Positions 51,255 through 60,349 of a stretch of 64,000 bases of DNA are shown here, in pieces. The stretch comes from Piscinibacterium candidicorallinum (GTDB lineage Bacteria; Pseudomonadota; Gammaproteobacteria; Burkholderiales; Burkholderiaceae_C), in assembly GCF_047549485.1 (NCBI RefSeq), contig NZ_CP180191.1, positions 1,550,001 to 1,614,000 on the forward strand. The letters run 5' to 3'. Below the pieces are notes generated by a model that was not told the origin of the DNA, did not search any database, and was given only the letters and a program-made list of their open reading frames with translations. Position numbers and translations under genes: made by a program. Numbering within the stretch: position 1 is the stretch's first letter; each line of letters begins with the position of its first letter.

Positions 51255-51982
51255 GCCATTCGGGGCGTTCGCGCGGCGTCGTGCGGCCGCAGGGATTTGC
51301 GAGCTCGATCGTCGAGCCGACGCGCCGCTCCGACGGTCTGGGCATGGTGTCTGACCGTCAACGTCAGCGAATGTGCGAGCGCCTGCGCTTGCGGGGCATC
51401 CGCGCCGAAGCGGTACTCGCGGCAATGGAGCGCGTGGAACGCCACCGTTTCGTCGACCCGGCGCTGGCCTCGCGGGCGTATGACGACGATGCGTTGCCGA
51501 TCGGCCATCGCCAGACCATCTCGCACCCCTGGTCCGTAGCGCGCATGATGGAGCTCGCGCTGACGCTCGGGGCCGGTCAGCGGCACTGGCTCGAGGTCGG
51601 GTCTGGTTGCGGCTACCAGGCGGCAGTCATGGCCCAGCTTTGCGAGCGGGTGACGAGCATCGAGCGCATTGCTGCCCTGTCCGAGCAGGCGGGACGCAAT
51701 CTCGCCGCCGCCGGCGTTCAAAACGTGCGCCTCGTATATGGCGATGGCATGCTTGGTGCACGAACGGCGGGTGTGTTCGATGCGATCGTGCTGGCAGCCG
51801 CCGGCATGGATGTTCCGCCAGCGCTTGTCGATCAACTCGCGCCTGGCGGCGTACTCGCGATGCCGGTGCAGCGTGCCGCCGGGCAGGTACTGGTCGTGGT
51901 GCGAAAAAATTCCGAAGGTCGTGTCAGTCACTCGGACGCCGGGCCTGCCAACTATGTGCCTCTGCTCGGCGGCGTGACATGA
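51251..51982 (+). CDS. pcm: Protein-L-isoaspartate O-methyltransferase
   Basis: A 243-aa SAM-dependent enzyme that repairs isoaspartyl damage in ageing proteins. About 30 extra residues precede the usual start of the family. Core: MERVERHRFVDPALASRAYD, ALPIGHRQTISHPWSVARMM, the SAM motif WLEVGSGCGYQAAVMAQLC, NVRLVYGDGMLGA and IVLAAAGMDVPPALVDQLAPGG-type strand. ATGA overlap with surE. It reaches LLGGVT, short of the full-length end in some orthologues, but looks complete. Confidence 0.95.
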   Translation: MSHSGRSRGVVRPQGFASSIVEPTRRSDGLGMVSDRQRQRMCERLRLRGIRAEAVLAAMERVERHRFVDPALASRAYDDDALPIGHRQTISHPWSVARMMELALTLGAGQRHWLEVGSGCGYQAAVMAQLCERVTSIERIAALSEQAGRNLAAAGVQNVRLVYGDGMLGARTAGVFDAIVLAAAGMDVPPALVDQLAPGGVLAMPVQRAAGQVLVVVRKNSEGRVSHSDAGPANYVPLLGGVT

Positions 51983-52073
51983 AGCAACCCAAGTTTGCTA
52001 CGCTCAAACGTTCGCGGGCTGCAGAACTGAAGCAGAGCTGCCACCCGCAGAACTTCAACAACACAACCAGACA

Positions 52074-53060
52074 ATGATGGCAGCAGCAGAGACGGAAGCG
52101 CGTTTTGGAATGACGGGTCGGGCATGTGTCGTGCTCGCACTCCTCGCATTGACGGCTTGCGCTAGCAAGACGCCCGCTCCGATCGTTGATCGCTCGTCCG
52201 GGTCTGGCGCCAAACCGGCTCAGGCCGCACCGCTGCCTGCTCCCGCGGCGACTGCAGCTGCCGCACCTACGCCGGTGGCCGTCAACCGAGTACCGGCGGA
52301 TCCTCGCTCGCCCACCTATGTCGTGCAGCGTGGTGACACCCTGTTCAAGATTGCACTCGAAATGGGGCAGGCCTGGCGTGATATAGCTGCCTGGAACAAT
52401 CTGGACGATCCCAACCGCATTGAGGTTGGACAGACTTTGCGCGTATTGCCGCCTGAAGGGGGTTCCGTCGCCCAGACTTCCCCTGTGCGTATGGGCACCG
52501 TGGAACCGCGTGCAGCGACCTCGCCGACCGCGCCCAGTGCGCCCGCACCTGCTGCGGTACCCGCGACCAATGGCTCCGGCGTTGCCTCAACGCCTGCGGC
52601 CGCCGTCGCGGCTGCTAGCCCGGCGCCTGCCGCGACCTCAAGCGCGCGCCCGGCCGCCCCGGAGCCTGCGCCTGCCGCTGGCGGGGAGGATGAAGTCGCA
52701 TTTGCCTGGCCCGCCAAGGGGGTCGTGGTCGAGGCGTTCAACGACGTCAAGAACAAGGGTGTGGACATCGCCGGCAAGGCGGGTGATCCGGTGTTTGCCG
52801 CCGCAGACGGCCAGGTTGTTTATGCGGGCAGCGGTCTGCGCGGTTACGGCAACTTGATCATCGTGAAGCACAACGCCACGTACCTTACCGCGTATGCACA
52901 CAATCAGGCGCTCGTGGTGAAGGAAGGCCAGCGCGTCAAGAAGGGCCAGAAGATCGCAGAGATGGGGTCGTCGGACGCTGATCGGGTCAAGCTGCACTTC
53001 GAGATCCGCCGGCAGGGCCGCCCGGTGGATCCTGCCAAGTTGCTACCGGACAAGCCATGA
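52074..53060 (+). CDS. nlpD: NlpD-type lipoprotein activator (LysM + degenerate M23)
   Basis: A 328-aa outer-membrane lipoprotein; a signal ends LLALTAC (lipobox), followed by Ala/Pro-rich linkers. LysM: YVVQRGDTLFKIALEMGQAW to VGQTLRVLP. LytM/M23: VEAFNDVKNKGVDIAGKAGD, ADGQVVYAGSGLRGYGNLII, YAHNQALVVKEGQRVKKGQK, VKLHFEIRRQGRPVDP. The first zinc-ligand His is replaced (NKGVDIAG), as in E. coli NlpD, so it is expected to activate an amidase rather than cut the wall itself. The start could also be 52077 or 52110. rpoS begins inside its stop codon and, as known for the locus, rpoS promoters often lie within nlpD. Confidence 0.93.
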   Translation: MMAAAETEARFGMTGRACVVLALLALTACASKTPAPIVDRSSGSGAKPAQAAPLPAPAATAAAAPTPVAVNRVPADPRSPTYVVQRGDTLFKIALEMGQAWRDIAAWNNLDDPNRIEVGQTLRVLPPEGGSVAQTSPVRMGTVEPRAATSPTAPSAPAPAAVPATNGSGVASTPAAAVAAASPAPAATSSARPAAPEPAPAAGGEDEVAFAWPAKGVVVEAFNDVKNKGVDIAGKAGDPVFAAADGQVVYAGSGLRGYGNLIIVKHNATYLTAYAHNQALVVKEGQRVKKGQKIAEMGSSDADRVKLHFEIRRQGRPVDPAKLLPDKP

Positions 53061-54151
53061 ACGAGACGGGCGGCAGCATGAACACTCAATCTGCGGTCGA
53101 TGACCCGGATGCCGCCCTGTTGCAGGCCCTGACCATCGAAGCCGAATTCGATGGCGCGCTCGATGCGCAAGAGTTCGATGAAGCCGACGACGAACTTGAC
53201 CCCGATGCACTGGTCGCCGAGGCTTCTGCAGACGAGGGCGAAACCAGCCCGTCAGTGCCCGCCCCGCGCGCCGATCGGCGTCGGCTGCTCAAGGCCGAGG
53301 AGGTCGCCGGTGGCGCCACGATCGACAAGTACCTCAACGACATCGGCGCCAAGCCGCTTTTGACGGCAGAAGAAGAAGGCCGTTATGCCCGCGCGCTGCG
53401 GGCTGGCGACTTCAGCGCGCGCCAGAAGCTGATCGAGCACAACCTGCGTTTGGTCGTGTCGATCGCCAAGCGCTACCAGGACCGCGGTGTCGCGCTGCTC
53501 GATCTGATCGAAGAAGGCAACCTCGGCCTCATCCACGCCATCGAGAAGTTCGATCCGGATCGTGGCTTTCGCTTTTCCACCTACGCCACCTGGTGGATCC
53601 GGCAGGCCGTGGAGCGCGCGATCATGATGCAGTCGCGCACGGTGCGCTTGCCAATTCACGTCCTGCGGGACCTGACTCAGGTGCTCCGCGCAAAGGGAAA
53701 ACTCGAGCGCGCGCAGGGCAGCGGAGCAGACCCCGCGGCGCAAGTCAGTGACGCGAGCATTGCAGAGCAGCTTGGGTCATCGCCCAAGGAAGTCGCTGCG
53801 CTGCTGCAACTCGGCGCCGACGCCATCTCCCTGGATACGCCCTTGGCGGACGACCCGACGTCTACGATGCAGGACGTCATGCAGTCCGAAGGGGCAACGC
53901 CGGATGAGGTGATGGATACCTCGGAGCGTGAGCGTCTGATCGATGAGTGGCTGCATCGGCTCAACGTGCGCCAGCGCCGCGTGATTGAACGGCGCTTCGG
54001 CCTGCATGGGCTGGAGCCGGCCACGCTTGAAGACATCGCCGACGAGATGGAACTGACCCGTGAGCGCGTGCGGCAGATCCAGCAGGAGGCCCTCATGCGC
54101 CTGAAACGTGTGCTGGCGGCCAGCGGCGTGACGCGCGACAACCTGCTCTAG
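53057..54151 (+). CDS. rpoS: RNA polymerase sigma factor RpoS
   Basis: A 364-aa sigma-70-group factor for stationary phase and stress. After an acidic N-terminal extension (1-85; AQEFDEADDELDPDAL) come region 1.2 (TIDKYLNDIGAKPLLTAEEE), region 2 (LIEHNLRLVVSIAKRYQDRG, DLIEEGNLGLIHAIEKFDPD, FRFSTYATWWIRQAVERAIM), region 3 (LPIHVLRDLTQVLRA) and region 4 (RQRRVIERRFGLHGLEPATL, ELTRERVRQIQQEALMRLKR). The position after nlpD plus the lack of a long region 1.1 identify RpoS rather than RpoD. ATGA overlap with nlpD. Confidence 0.96.
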   Translation: MNETGGSMNTQSAVDDPDAALLQALTIEAEFDGALDAQEFDEADDELDPDALVAEASADEGETSPSVPAPRADRRRLLKAEEVAGGATIDKYLNDIGAKPLLTAEEEGRYARALRAGDFSARQKLIEHNLRLVVSIAKRYQDRGVALLDLIEEGNLGLIHAIEKFDPDRGFRFSTYATWWIRQAVERAIMMQSRTVRLPIHVLRDLTQVLRAKGKLERAQGSGADPAAQVSDASIAEQLGSSPKEVAALLQLGADAISLDTPLADDPTSTMQDVMQSEGATPDEVMDTSERERLIDEWLHRLNVRQRRVIERRFGLHGLEPATLEDIADEMELTRERVRQIQQEALMRLKRVLAASGVTRDNLL

Positions 54152-54210
54152 GCACCGCGTCCCGGCGCCATCGCTGGGATAATGCCGGGTTTCCGTCCGG
54201 GAGCCCTGCG

Positions 54211-54993
54211 GTGACCCCCACGCTCGTCTTTGATCTCGAAACCATCCCCGATGCCGAGGGCCTGCGCGCCATCCGCAGCGATCTCGACCAGCTGGGCGAC
54301 ACGGCGCTCGTGGATGCCGTGCTGGCTGAGCGTCAGGCCGCCAAGGGCACGACCTTCCTGCCGCATCACTTGCACAAGATCATCGCAATCGGCTGCGTGT
54401 TCCGCAGCGACAAGGGCATCCAGGTGCGCTGCCTGGGCGATGAGCGCACCGACGAGGCACGCCTGATTGCGGACTTCTTCAAGCTCATCGATCACTACAC
54501 GCCGCAGCTCGTGAGCTGGAACGGCGGCGGCTTCGATCTGCCCTGCCTGCACTACCGCGCCATGAAGCACCTTGTGCCCAGTACCCGCTACTGGGAGAAC
54601 GGCGACGAGGATCGCGACTTCAAGTGGAACAACTATCTCAGCCGCTATCACATGCGGCACCTGGACCTGATGGACTATCTCGGCATGTTCACGGGCCGTG
54701 CCAATGCACCGCTGGATGAACTGGCCAAGCTCTGCGGCCTGCCCGGCAAGCTCGGTGTGGACGGCTCACAGGTGCTGCCCATGTGGCGCGAGGGGCGCCT
54801 GGCCGAGATCCGTGCCTACTGCGAAACCGACGTGATGAACACCTATCTGCTCTACGCGCGTCATCAGGTGCTGCGCGGTGCCATGAGCCGCGAGGCTTAT
54901 GAGGCCGAAGAGCAGCTTGTGCACGACACACTGATCGATCTGCCCGGCGAGCACTGGGCGCAGTATCTGGATGCGTGGAGCCCTACCGCATGA
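54211..54993 (+). CDS. Predicted 3'-5' exonuclease (PolB-type, RNase H fold)
   Basis: A 260-aa protein with DEDD exonuclease motifs: TPTLVFDLETIPDAEGL (ExoI, Asp and Glu), VSWNGGGFDLPCLHYRAM (ExoII) and the late RAYCETDVMNTYLLYARHQ (ExoIII). It corresponds to the family annotated as exonuclease related to DNA polymerase B. It probably trims DNA or RNA 3' ends; the true substrate is unknown. GTG start at 54211. It shares an ATGA overlap with rlmD. Confidence 0.88.
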   Translation: MTPTLVFDLETIPDAEGLRAIRSDLDQLGDTALVDAVLAERQAAKGTTFLPHHLHKIIAIGCVFRSDKGIQVRCLGDERTDEARLIADFFKLIDHYTPQLVSWNGGGFDLPCLHYRAMKHLVPSTRYWENGDEDRDFKWNNYLSRYHMRHLDLMDYLGMFTGRANAPLDELAKLCGLPGKLGVDGSQVLPMWREGRLAEIRAYCETDVMNTYLLYARHQVLRGAMSREAYEAEEQLVHDTLIDLPGEHWAQYLDAWSPTA

Positions 54994-56372
54994 GGCGCAA
55001 TCGCAATCCGAATCTGCAGCCGCGCTTTGATGAACTGACGATCGAGTCGATCGATCTCGAAGCGCAGGGCGTGGCGCACCGCGCGCCCGAACCGCACCCG
55101 GAAACGGGCGTGCTGCCAGAGAAGGGCAAGGTGGTGTTTGTGCGCGGGGCTCTGCCTGGCGAACGCGTGCGTGCAGAAGTCGTACGTGAGAAGCCCAGTT
55201 TTGCCGTGGCCGAACTGACCGAGGTGCTGCACGAGAGCCCGCTGCGCGTCACGCCGCGCTGCAAGCACTTCGGCACCTGCGGCGGCTGCTCCATGCAGCA
55301 TGTGGAGCCGCTGGCGCAGGTGGCCATCAAGCAGCGCGCGCTTGAAGACTGCCTGTGGCATGTAGGCAAGCTGAAGCCCGCGCAGGTGCTGCCGCCCATT
55401 GCCGGCCCGGCCTGGGGCTACCGCTACCGGGCGCGGCTGTCGGTGCGCTATGTGGAGAAGAAGGGCGGGGTGCTAGTCGGTTTTCACGAGCGGGCCTCCA
55501 GCTATGTCGCAGACATGACCGAATGCCACATCCTGCCGCCGCACGTGGCTGCGTTGCTGGTGCCACTGCGCGAGCTGATCGCCGGTCTGTCGATCCGGGA
55601 CCGCATGCCGCAGATCGAACTGGCGGTGGGGCAGAGCGACACGATCATGGTCCTGCGCGTGCTGGAAGCGCCGACCGCGGCCGACCACGCGCGCCTGGCA
55701 GCCTTCGAGGACGCGCATGGCGTGCTCTTCTGGCTGCAGCCCAAGGGGCCGGATTCCATCCATCCGCGCGACCCTGCCAGGGCTGGCGACCTGCATTACC
55801 TGCTGCCGGAGTTCGGCATCCGTATGCCTTTCAAGGCCACGGACTTCACCCAGGTGAACCACCAGATCAACCGCGTGCTGGTGGACCGCGCCACCCGATT
55901 GCTGGACGTGCAGCGCAATGACCGCGTGCTGGACCTTTTCTGCGGCCTGGGCAACTTCACCTTGCCGCTGGCCACGCTGGCGGCGCAGGTGCACGGCATT
56001 GAAGGCAGCCAGACGCTGGTGGATCGCGCGCTGGCCAACGCCCAGGCAAACGGCATTGCGGCCAAGACGAGCTTTGCAGCACGCAACCTGTTCGAGGTGA
56101 CGACTGAGGAAGTGCAAACCTGGGGCAAATTCGACCGCTGGCTGGTGGACCCGCCGCGCGAGGGTGCGCTGGCGCTGGCCCGCGCCGCCGCCGCCCTCAG
56201 CCCCGTTGAGCGGCCGCAGCGCATCGTTTACGTGAGCTGCAATCCGGCTACGCTGGCACGGGATGCCGCCGTGCTGGTGCACGAAGGTGGCTGGCGCCTG
56301 AAGTCCGCGGGCGTGATCAATATGTTCCCGCACACGAGCCATGTCGAAAGCATGGCGGTTTTCGAGCCTTAG
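54990..56372 (+). CDS. rlmD: 23S rRNA (uracil-1939-C5)-methyltransferase
   Basis: A 460-aa SAM-dependent RNA methyltransferase. TRAM domain (LTIESIDLEAQGVAH to about residue 80), 4Fe-4S cluster with Cys91, Cys97, Cys100 (CKHFGTCGGCSMQH) and Cys179 (MTECHILPPH), SAM domain (RVLDLFCGLGNFTLPLATLA, RWLVDPPREGALALA) and catalytic Cys in VYVSCNPATLARDAAVLV. ATG 54990 lies within the exonuclease stop (ATGA); a start five codons earlier is possible. Confidence 0.96.
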   Translation: MRRNRNPNLQPRFDELTIESIDLEAQGVAHRAPEPHPETGVLPEKGKVVFVRGALPGERVRAEVVREKPSFAVAELTEVLHESPLRVTPRCKHFGTCGGCSMQHVEPLAQVAIKQRALEDCLWHVGKLKPAQVLPPIAGPAWGYRYRARLSVRYVEKKGGVLVGFHERASSYVADMTECHILPPHVAALLVPLRELIAGLSIRDRMPQIELAVGQSDTIMVLRVLEAPTAADHARLAAFEDAHGVLFWLQPKGPDSIHPRDPARAGDLHYLLPEFGIRMPFKATDFTQVNHQINRVLVDRATRLLDVQRNDRVLDLFCGLGNFTLPLATLAAQVHGIEGSQTLVDRALANAQANGIAAKTSFAARNLFEVTTEEVQTWGKFDRWLVDPPREGALALARAAAALSPVERPQRIVYVSCNPATLARDAAVLVHEGGWRLKSAGVINMFPHTSHVESMAVFEP

Positions 56373-56655
56373 CCGGCCGAAAAGAGCTGAATTTTGCTGA
56401 GCTTGCAGCCTTTCCACTGGACTGTCGGTCACCTCGGGCTCGTTATCACTGCACGCCTTTCGGCCGAAAATGGCCTTTTCCCTTGGACACACTGCCGTCG
56501 GTCATCCCCTCTTCGAGGGAGTCTTCGCCTTCAGGCGGAGGTCTTGGATTGATAGCATCGCCCGCGCGCAAGGTGCGGGTAACCACTGACACTGATAACG
56601 ATTGAGCCCGCTGCCACTGCGTTGATTCGAATTCACACAGCGCAAAGGGAGTGCA
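56373..56655 (+). other. Intergenic region with palindromic CGGCCGAAA motifs
   Basis: Three GC-palindrome traces stand out: CCGGCCGAAAAGAGC right after the rlmD stop (56373), TTTCGGCCGAAAATGGCC at 56458 and a short CCCTC/GAGGG hairpin near 56511. The second resembles the centre of the dispersed repeat (GCC-A-AAATGGC), too weakly to call a copy. The promoter of the downstream lipoprotein gene is presumably here. Confidence 0.35.
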
Positions 56656-59259
56656 GTGATCAAGACCATTCAAAGGCTGGCGCTTGTAGGCGTCATGGGG
56701 CTTCTCGTCGCATGCGGCGGTGGAGGCGGGGGTGGAACGACGGCACCGGCGCCGGTAGCGAACAAGCCACCGCAAGTTGTGTGGCTGGCTAGCGGCGATG
56801 TACGGATGTCGACCGGCGGGCAGATGGTGAGTGCGACACTCGGTGGCCTGGTGCGACTTGATGCGGGCAGCAGCACCGACCCGGATGGCGACACGATCAC
56901 TTATCAGTGGTCGGTCGAAGCACGGCCTGCGGGTAGTATCGCCGCGCTTTCGGCCAGCACCGGGGCAGTGATCGATTTTCGCCCGGATGCGATGGGCGAC
57001 TACACCATTCAGGTACGTGCCACCGACAGCAAGGGTGGTGCAAGCACGGCCTCGGTGACCGTGCGCGTGGATAACCGCTCGCCCAACAGCGCGCTGCTGA
57101 TCACGCCTTCGTTCACGCCAAGCACGACAAACGCGCCGCCCCAGTCCATCACTCTGGGTGCGAGCATCGTGCTTGATGGTTCGGTGGCTCGTGACCCCGA
57201 TGGGGATGCAGTCTCCATCCAGTGGGCGCTCACGCAGCGTCCGGCGGGCAGCGCTGCGAGTCTGGTCGACGTCGCGGCTCAGAGCAGGCGTCTGGTACCC
57301 GACGTACTGGGCACCTACCGTGTGCAGGTCACCATGCAGGACGCGCGTGGTGCAAGCTCGATCACTGTCTACACCTTCGAAGTCAACAACCGGCCCCCAG
57401 CCGCAGTGGTGGGCGCCACCATCAGCCCGGTCGTGGCTGATGGCGGCCGCAGCAGCATCGTGACCTCGACGGGCTACGACGTCTTGTTGAACAGCGCCAA
57501 CAGCACCGATCCCGACAGCGCGCAGACGCTCACGCGGAGTTGGACGCTCACCAGCCGGCCGGCGGGCAGCACTGCGGCCCTGTCGGCCAGCTCAGGGCAG
57601 GCCGTCTCGTTCTCGCCGGATGTGCTTGGCACCTATGTCGTGACCTTGACCGTGACGGACCCGCTGGGCGCCAGTTCGACCCATGTCGTGACGGTTACGG
57701 CCAACAACCGCCGGCCCGTCGCGGCCCTGACCTCGAACGCCACGCCGCAGGCCCTAGCCGCCGCACCCGGCGTACGCCTGCCTCTAGGCACGGAGCTCAC
57801 CCTGCGGGCGACAACCAGCCGGGACGCCGATGGTGACGCATTGACCTACGCCTGGACCGTCGATATCCGCCCGGCCAACAGCTCTGCGACGCTGAGCTCC
57901 AGCACCGATCCAGTGGTTCGCTTCACCGCGGACCGCGAGGGCACCTACGTGTTCCGCCTGCGTGCCACGGATCCTCAGAACGCATTTTCCGAGACCACGC
58001 TGACGCTGACCGTCGGGGGCGGCGCGCCGGTCGCGGTCATCGATCGCGCCAACATCAGCGAGCTCGTCGGTACCGCAGTGAGCGCCTCGGCGGCTTTGAG
58101 CTTCGATCCGGAGGGCGCAGCCCTGACCTATGCCTGGACGCTCGACGCCCGGCCGTCAGGTTCTTCGGCGGCGATCGGCGCTGTGCAGACTGCGCAGGTC
58201 AGCTTTACGCCGGATCTGCCCGGCACCTACGTGCTGGCGGTCACGGTCAGTGACGGTCAGTACTCGGCTGTCGGTTACCTCACGGTGCGCGCGCTGGCAC
58301 AGATCGCCAGCAGCGTGAGCTTGAACTTCAAGCCGGAGCACGCGCAGTACAACCGCGCCAGCGACCGCTTCCTGGCGACCAGCACCAACCCGAGCACGTT
58401 GCGGGTGGTCGACGCGTTCACCGGGAACCAGCGCGCGGTGCTGCTTCCCGATTCGGCCCGTCGCCTCGGCGTCAGCCCCAACGGACGCTACGCCGCCGTG
58501 CTTCATAACGGCGTCGTCAGCTTCATCGATGTCGACCGCGCGGTGCTGCTGCGCAGCTTTAGCACCAGTGGCGAGCAGACCGAGGTGTTCGTGACCAACG
58601 ACGCCAAGGTGATCGTCATGGGGCAGGCCGGCGGTCAGTGGGTTGACTCGCCATGGAACGTCTTTGATGGCCTCACTGGCGTGCGCGTACCTACCACATC
58701 CACAGGCTACGGCAATGGCCGGTTCTACGGCACGCAATATGGCGTATACGCAGACCGCTTCAGCCGCACCATCACGATGTCCATGGGTATCTCACCCTCG
58801 GATCTGGACCTGCTTGAGTTCAACCCCACGACCTTCAACCCGGTGCGTGCAACCGATTCACCCTACCACGGGGACTACAGCATGGATGTGCCCATCGGGC
58901 TGACCGACAGTCAGGATCTGGTCATGACCTCTGTCGGCACCTACTTCCGTACCTCGGACCTCCGATACGCGGGTCGACTGTCCAACGTCTTTGCCCTGCG
59001 GAGCTTCTCGCACAACGGCGCGCAGGAGGAAGCGCTTGTGGTGGCCATCACTGGCAGCAGTCTAGGAGCGGAATACCTACGCTTCACCGGCCCGCTGATG
59101 CTGCCCGGCGGCAGCTTGCCGATGCCGCTGATCGGCGGCAATCAGAGCTACGCGCTCAGTGCCTGGCTCAGTGCGGCTGGCCGCCACGTGCTGCTTGGAC
59201 AGGTCGGCTCCGATCAAGAGAGCGCGGCCGGTGTGACCTATCACCTAGTGGTGCGCTAG
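56656..59259 (+). CDS. Large lipoprotein with five PKD-like repeats
   Basis: An 867-aa surface protein starting at GTG 56656. Signal peptide with lipobox LLVAC, then a Gly7 run. Five beta-sandwich repeats (about 45-550) share a pattern: D-x-D-GD, TYxW, RPAGSxAxLS, DxxGTYxxxxxVTD; examples are DPDGDTITYQWSVEARPAGS, DPDGDAVSIQWALTQRPAGS and DADGDALTYAWTVDIRPANS. The C-terminal 300 residues look like a beta-propeller (LRVVDAFTGNQRAVLLPDSA, RLGVSPNGRYAAVLHNGVVS). PKD domains mediate adhesion or glycan binding; function not assigned. Flanked on both sides by CGGCCGAAA motifs. Confidence 0.82.
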   Translation: MIKTIQRLALVGVMGLLVACGGGGGGGTTAPAPVANKPPQVVWLASGDVRMSTGGQMVSATLGGLVRLDAGSSTDPDGDTITYQWSVEARPAGSIAALSASTGAVIDFRPDAMGDYTIQVRATDSKGGASTASVTVRVDNRSPNSALLITPSFTPSTTNAPPQSITLGASIVLDGSVARDPDGDAVSIQWALTQRPAGSAASLVDVAAQSRRLVPDVLGTYRVQVTMQDARGASSITVYTFEVNNRPPAAVVGATISPVVADGGRSSIVTSTGYDVLLNSANSTDPDSAQTLTRSWTLTSRPAGSTAALSASSGQAVSFSPDVLGTYVVTLTVTDPLGASSTHVVTVTANNRRPVAALTSNATPQALAAAPGVRLPLGTELTLRATTSRDADGDALTYAWTVDIRPANSSATLSSSTDPVVRFTADREGTYVFRLRATDPQNAFSETTLTLTVGGGAPVAVIDRANISELVGTAVSASAALSFDPEGAALTYAWTLDARPSGSSAAIGAVQTAQVSFTPDLPGTYVLAVTVSDGQYSAVGYLTVRALAQIASSVSLNFKPEHAQYNRASDRFLATSTNPSTLRVVDAFTGNQRAVLLPDSARRLGVSPNGRYAAVLHNGVVSFIDVDRAVLLRSFSTSGEQTEVFVTNDAKVIVMGQAGGQWVDSPWNVFDGLTGVRVPTTSTGYGNGRFYGTQYGVYADRFSRTITMSMGISPSDLDLLEFNPTTFNPVRATDSPYHGDYSMDVPIGLTDSQDLVMTSVGTYFRTSDLRYAGRLSNVFALRSFSHNGAQEEALVVAITGSSLGAEYLRFTGPLMLPGGSLPMPLIGGNQSYALSAWLSAAGRHVLLGQVGSDQESAAGVTYHLVVR

Positions 59260-59366
59260 AACGGCCGAAATAGAGTTATCGCCTCTTGGTTAAGGTCGGC
59301 TTTCCGCTTGTTGGAAGCCGATCTTCGCGAGATACACTGATTCAGGAAGCGCAGCCGAATATGAAT

Positions 59367-59398
59367 GAAAAAGGGTCGCTTGCGCGACCCTCTTTCTT
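59367..59398. terminator. Bidirectional terminator between convergent genes
   Basis: AGGGTCGC (59372-59379) pairs with GCGACCCT (59384-59391) with the loop TTGC. T-rich sequence follows on the plus strand (CTTTCTTGC) and an A-run precedes it (GAAAAAGG), so it can serve both the PKD lipoprotein and the Bax-inhibitor gene. Confidence 0.8.
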
Positions 59399-59427
59399 GC
59401 AGCCCGGCGCTTGCAGCGCCCGCAGCC

Positions 59428-60120
59428 TTACTCCTGATTGCCGATACCGAACAGCGCCAGCAGGCTGGAGAACACGTTGTAGATGTCCAGGTACAGGGCC
59501 ATCGTCGCCGTGATGTAGTTGGTCTCGCCACCCATCACGATCCGGTTGATGTTCCACAGCATGAGCAGGGAGCTGATGCCCAGAATCATCACGGTCAGCG
59601 CCAGCATCAGGGCCGGCAGCTGGAACACGATGCCGATGATCGCGCCCACCATCACCACCAGCGCGCCCACCATCAGGAACTTGCCCATGCCGGACAGATC
59701 CTTCTTGATGATCGTGCCCAGCGTGGCCATCACAGCGAAGATCACCGCCGTGCCACCGAGAGCGCTCATGATCAGACTCGCGCCGTTGTTCATGCCCAGC
59801 ACGATGCCCACCAGGCGCGAGAGCATCACGCCCATGAAGAAGGTGAAGGCGAGCAGCAGGACGACACCCATGCCGCTGTTCTTGTTCTTCTCGATGGCAA
59901 ACATGAAGCCGAACGCGCCTGCCATGAAAACGATCAGCGACAGGATTGGGCTCTTGAGCATCGTCTTGTCCAGCCCCATCGCCATGGCCAGCCAGGCGCC
60001 GGCGATCGTCGGGACCAGCGAGACGGCGAGCAGCGCGTAGGTGTTGCGAAGCACCTTGTTGCGTTGCTCGGCAGACAGGGTCGTTTGACCGTAGCTGCCA
60101 ATGGTTTGAACTTCAGCCAT
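59428..60120 (-). CDS. Bax inhibitor-1 family membrane protein (YccA-like)
   Basis: A 230-aa inner-membrane protein with seven TM helices, starting MAEVQTIGSYGQTTLSAEQR. BI-1 features: NTYALLAVSLVPTIAGAWLA, FTFFMGVMLSRLVGIVLG, FAVMATLGTIIKKDLSGMGK, LMLWNINRIVMGGETNYITA and the end DIYNVFSSLLALFGI. E. coli YccA interacts with the FtsH protease; a similar role or a Ca2+/H+ leak is inferred. The upstream region 60121-60349 shows no other feature. Confidence 0.92.
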   Translation of the reverse strand: MAEVQTIGSYGQTTLSAEQRNKVLRNTYALLAVSLVPTIAGAWLAMAMGLDKTMLKSPILSLIVFMAGAFGFMFAIEKNKNSGMGVVLLLAFTFFMGVMLSRLVGIVLGMNNGASLIMSALGGTAVIFAVMATLGTIIKKDLSGMGKFLMVGALVVMVGAIIGIVFQLPALMLALTVMILGISSLLMLWNINRIVMGGETNYITATMALYLDIYNVFSSLLALFGIGNQE

Positions 60121-60349
60121 GGACTTCCACTCCTCAATGAGATCTGGGCCCGGTTGCGGCGCCGAACGGCGCTTCCTTTAACCCGAGCATGTGAGTGGGG
60201 ATTGTGGCGCAAAGTTTCAAGCCAAACCCCGGACGCACATGGGGTTTTGGGCGGGGTTTTCCCTATGAAATCAGCTACTTGCGTGTGCACGGCGCGCGAA
60301 CTGGAGAGCGCTTCCGCAGCCCGGCGGGAGCCGACTCAAGCGGCGCAGC

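Noticed and set aside
56458..56490. GGCCGAAAATGGCC as a repeat copy
   Set aside because: Only the centre resembles the repeat; both ends (AGATTGG and ACAAGCGG) are missing.
59296..59321. Possible repeat fragment GGCTTTCCGCTTGT
   Set aside because: It matches 14 bases of copy E, but sits inside a local hairpin (TCGGCTT/AAGCCGA) and nothing else of the element follows, so chance is likely.
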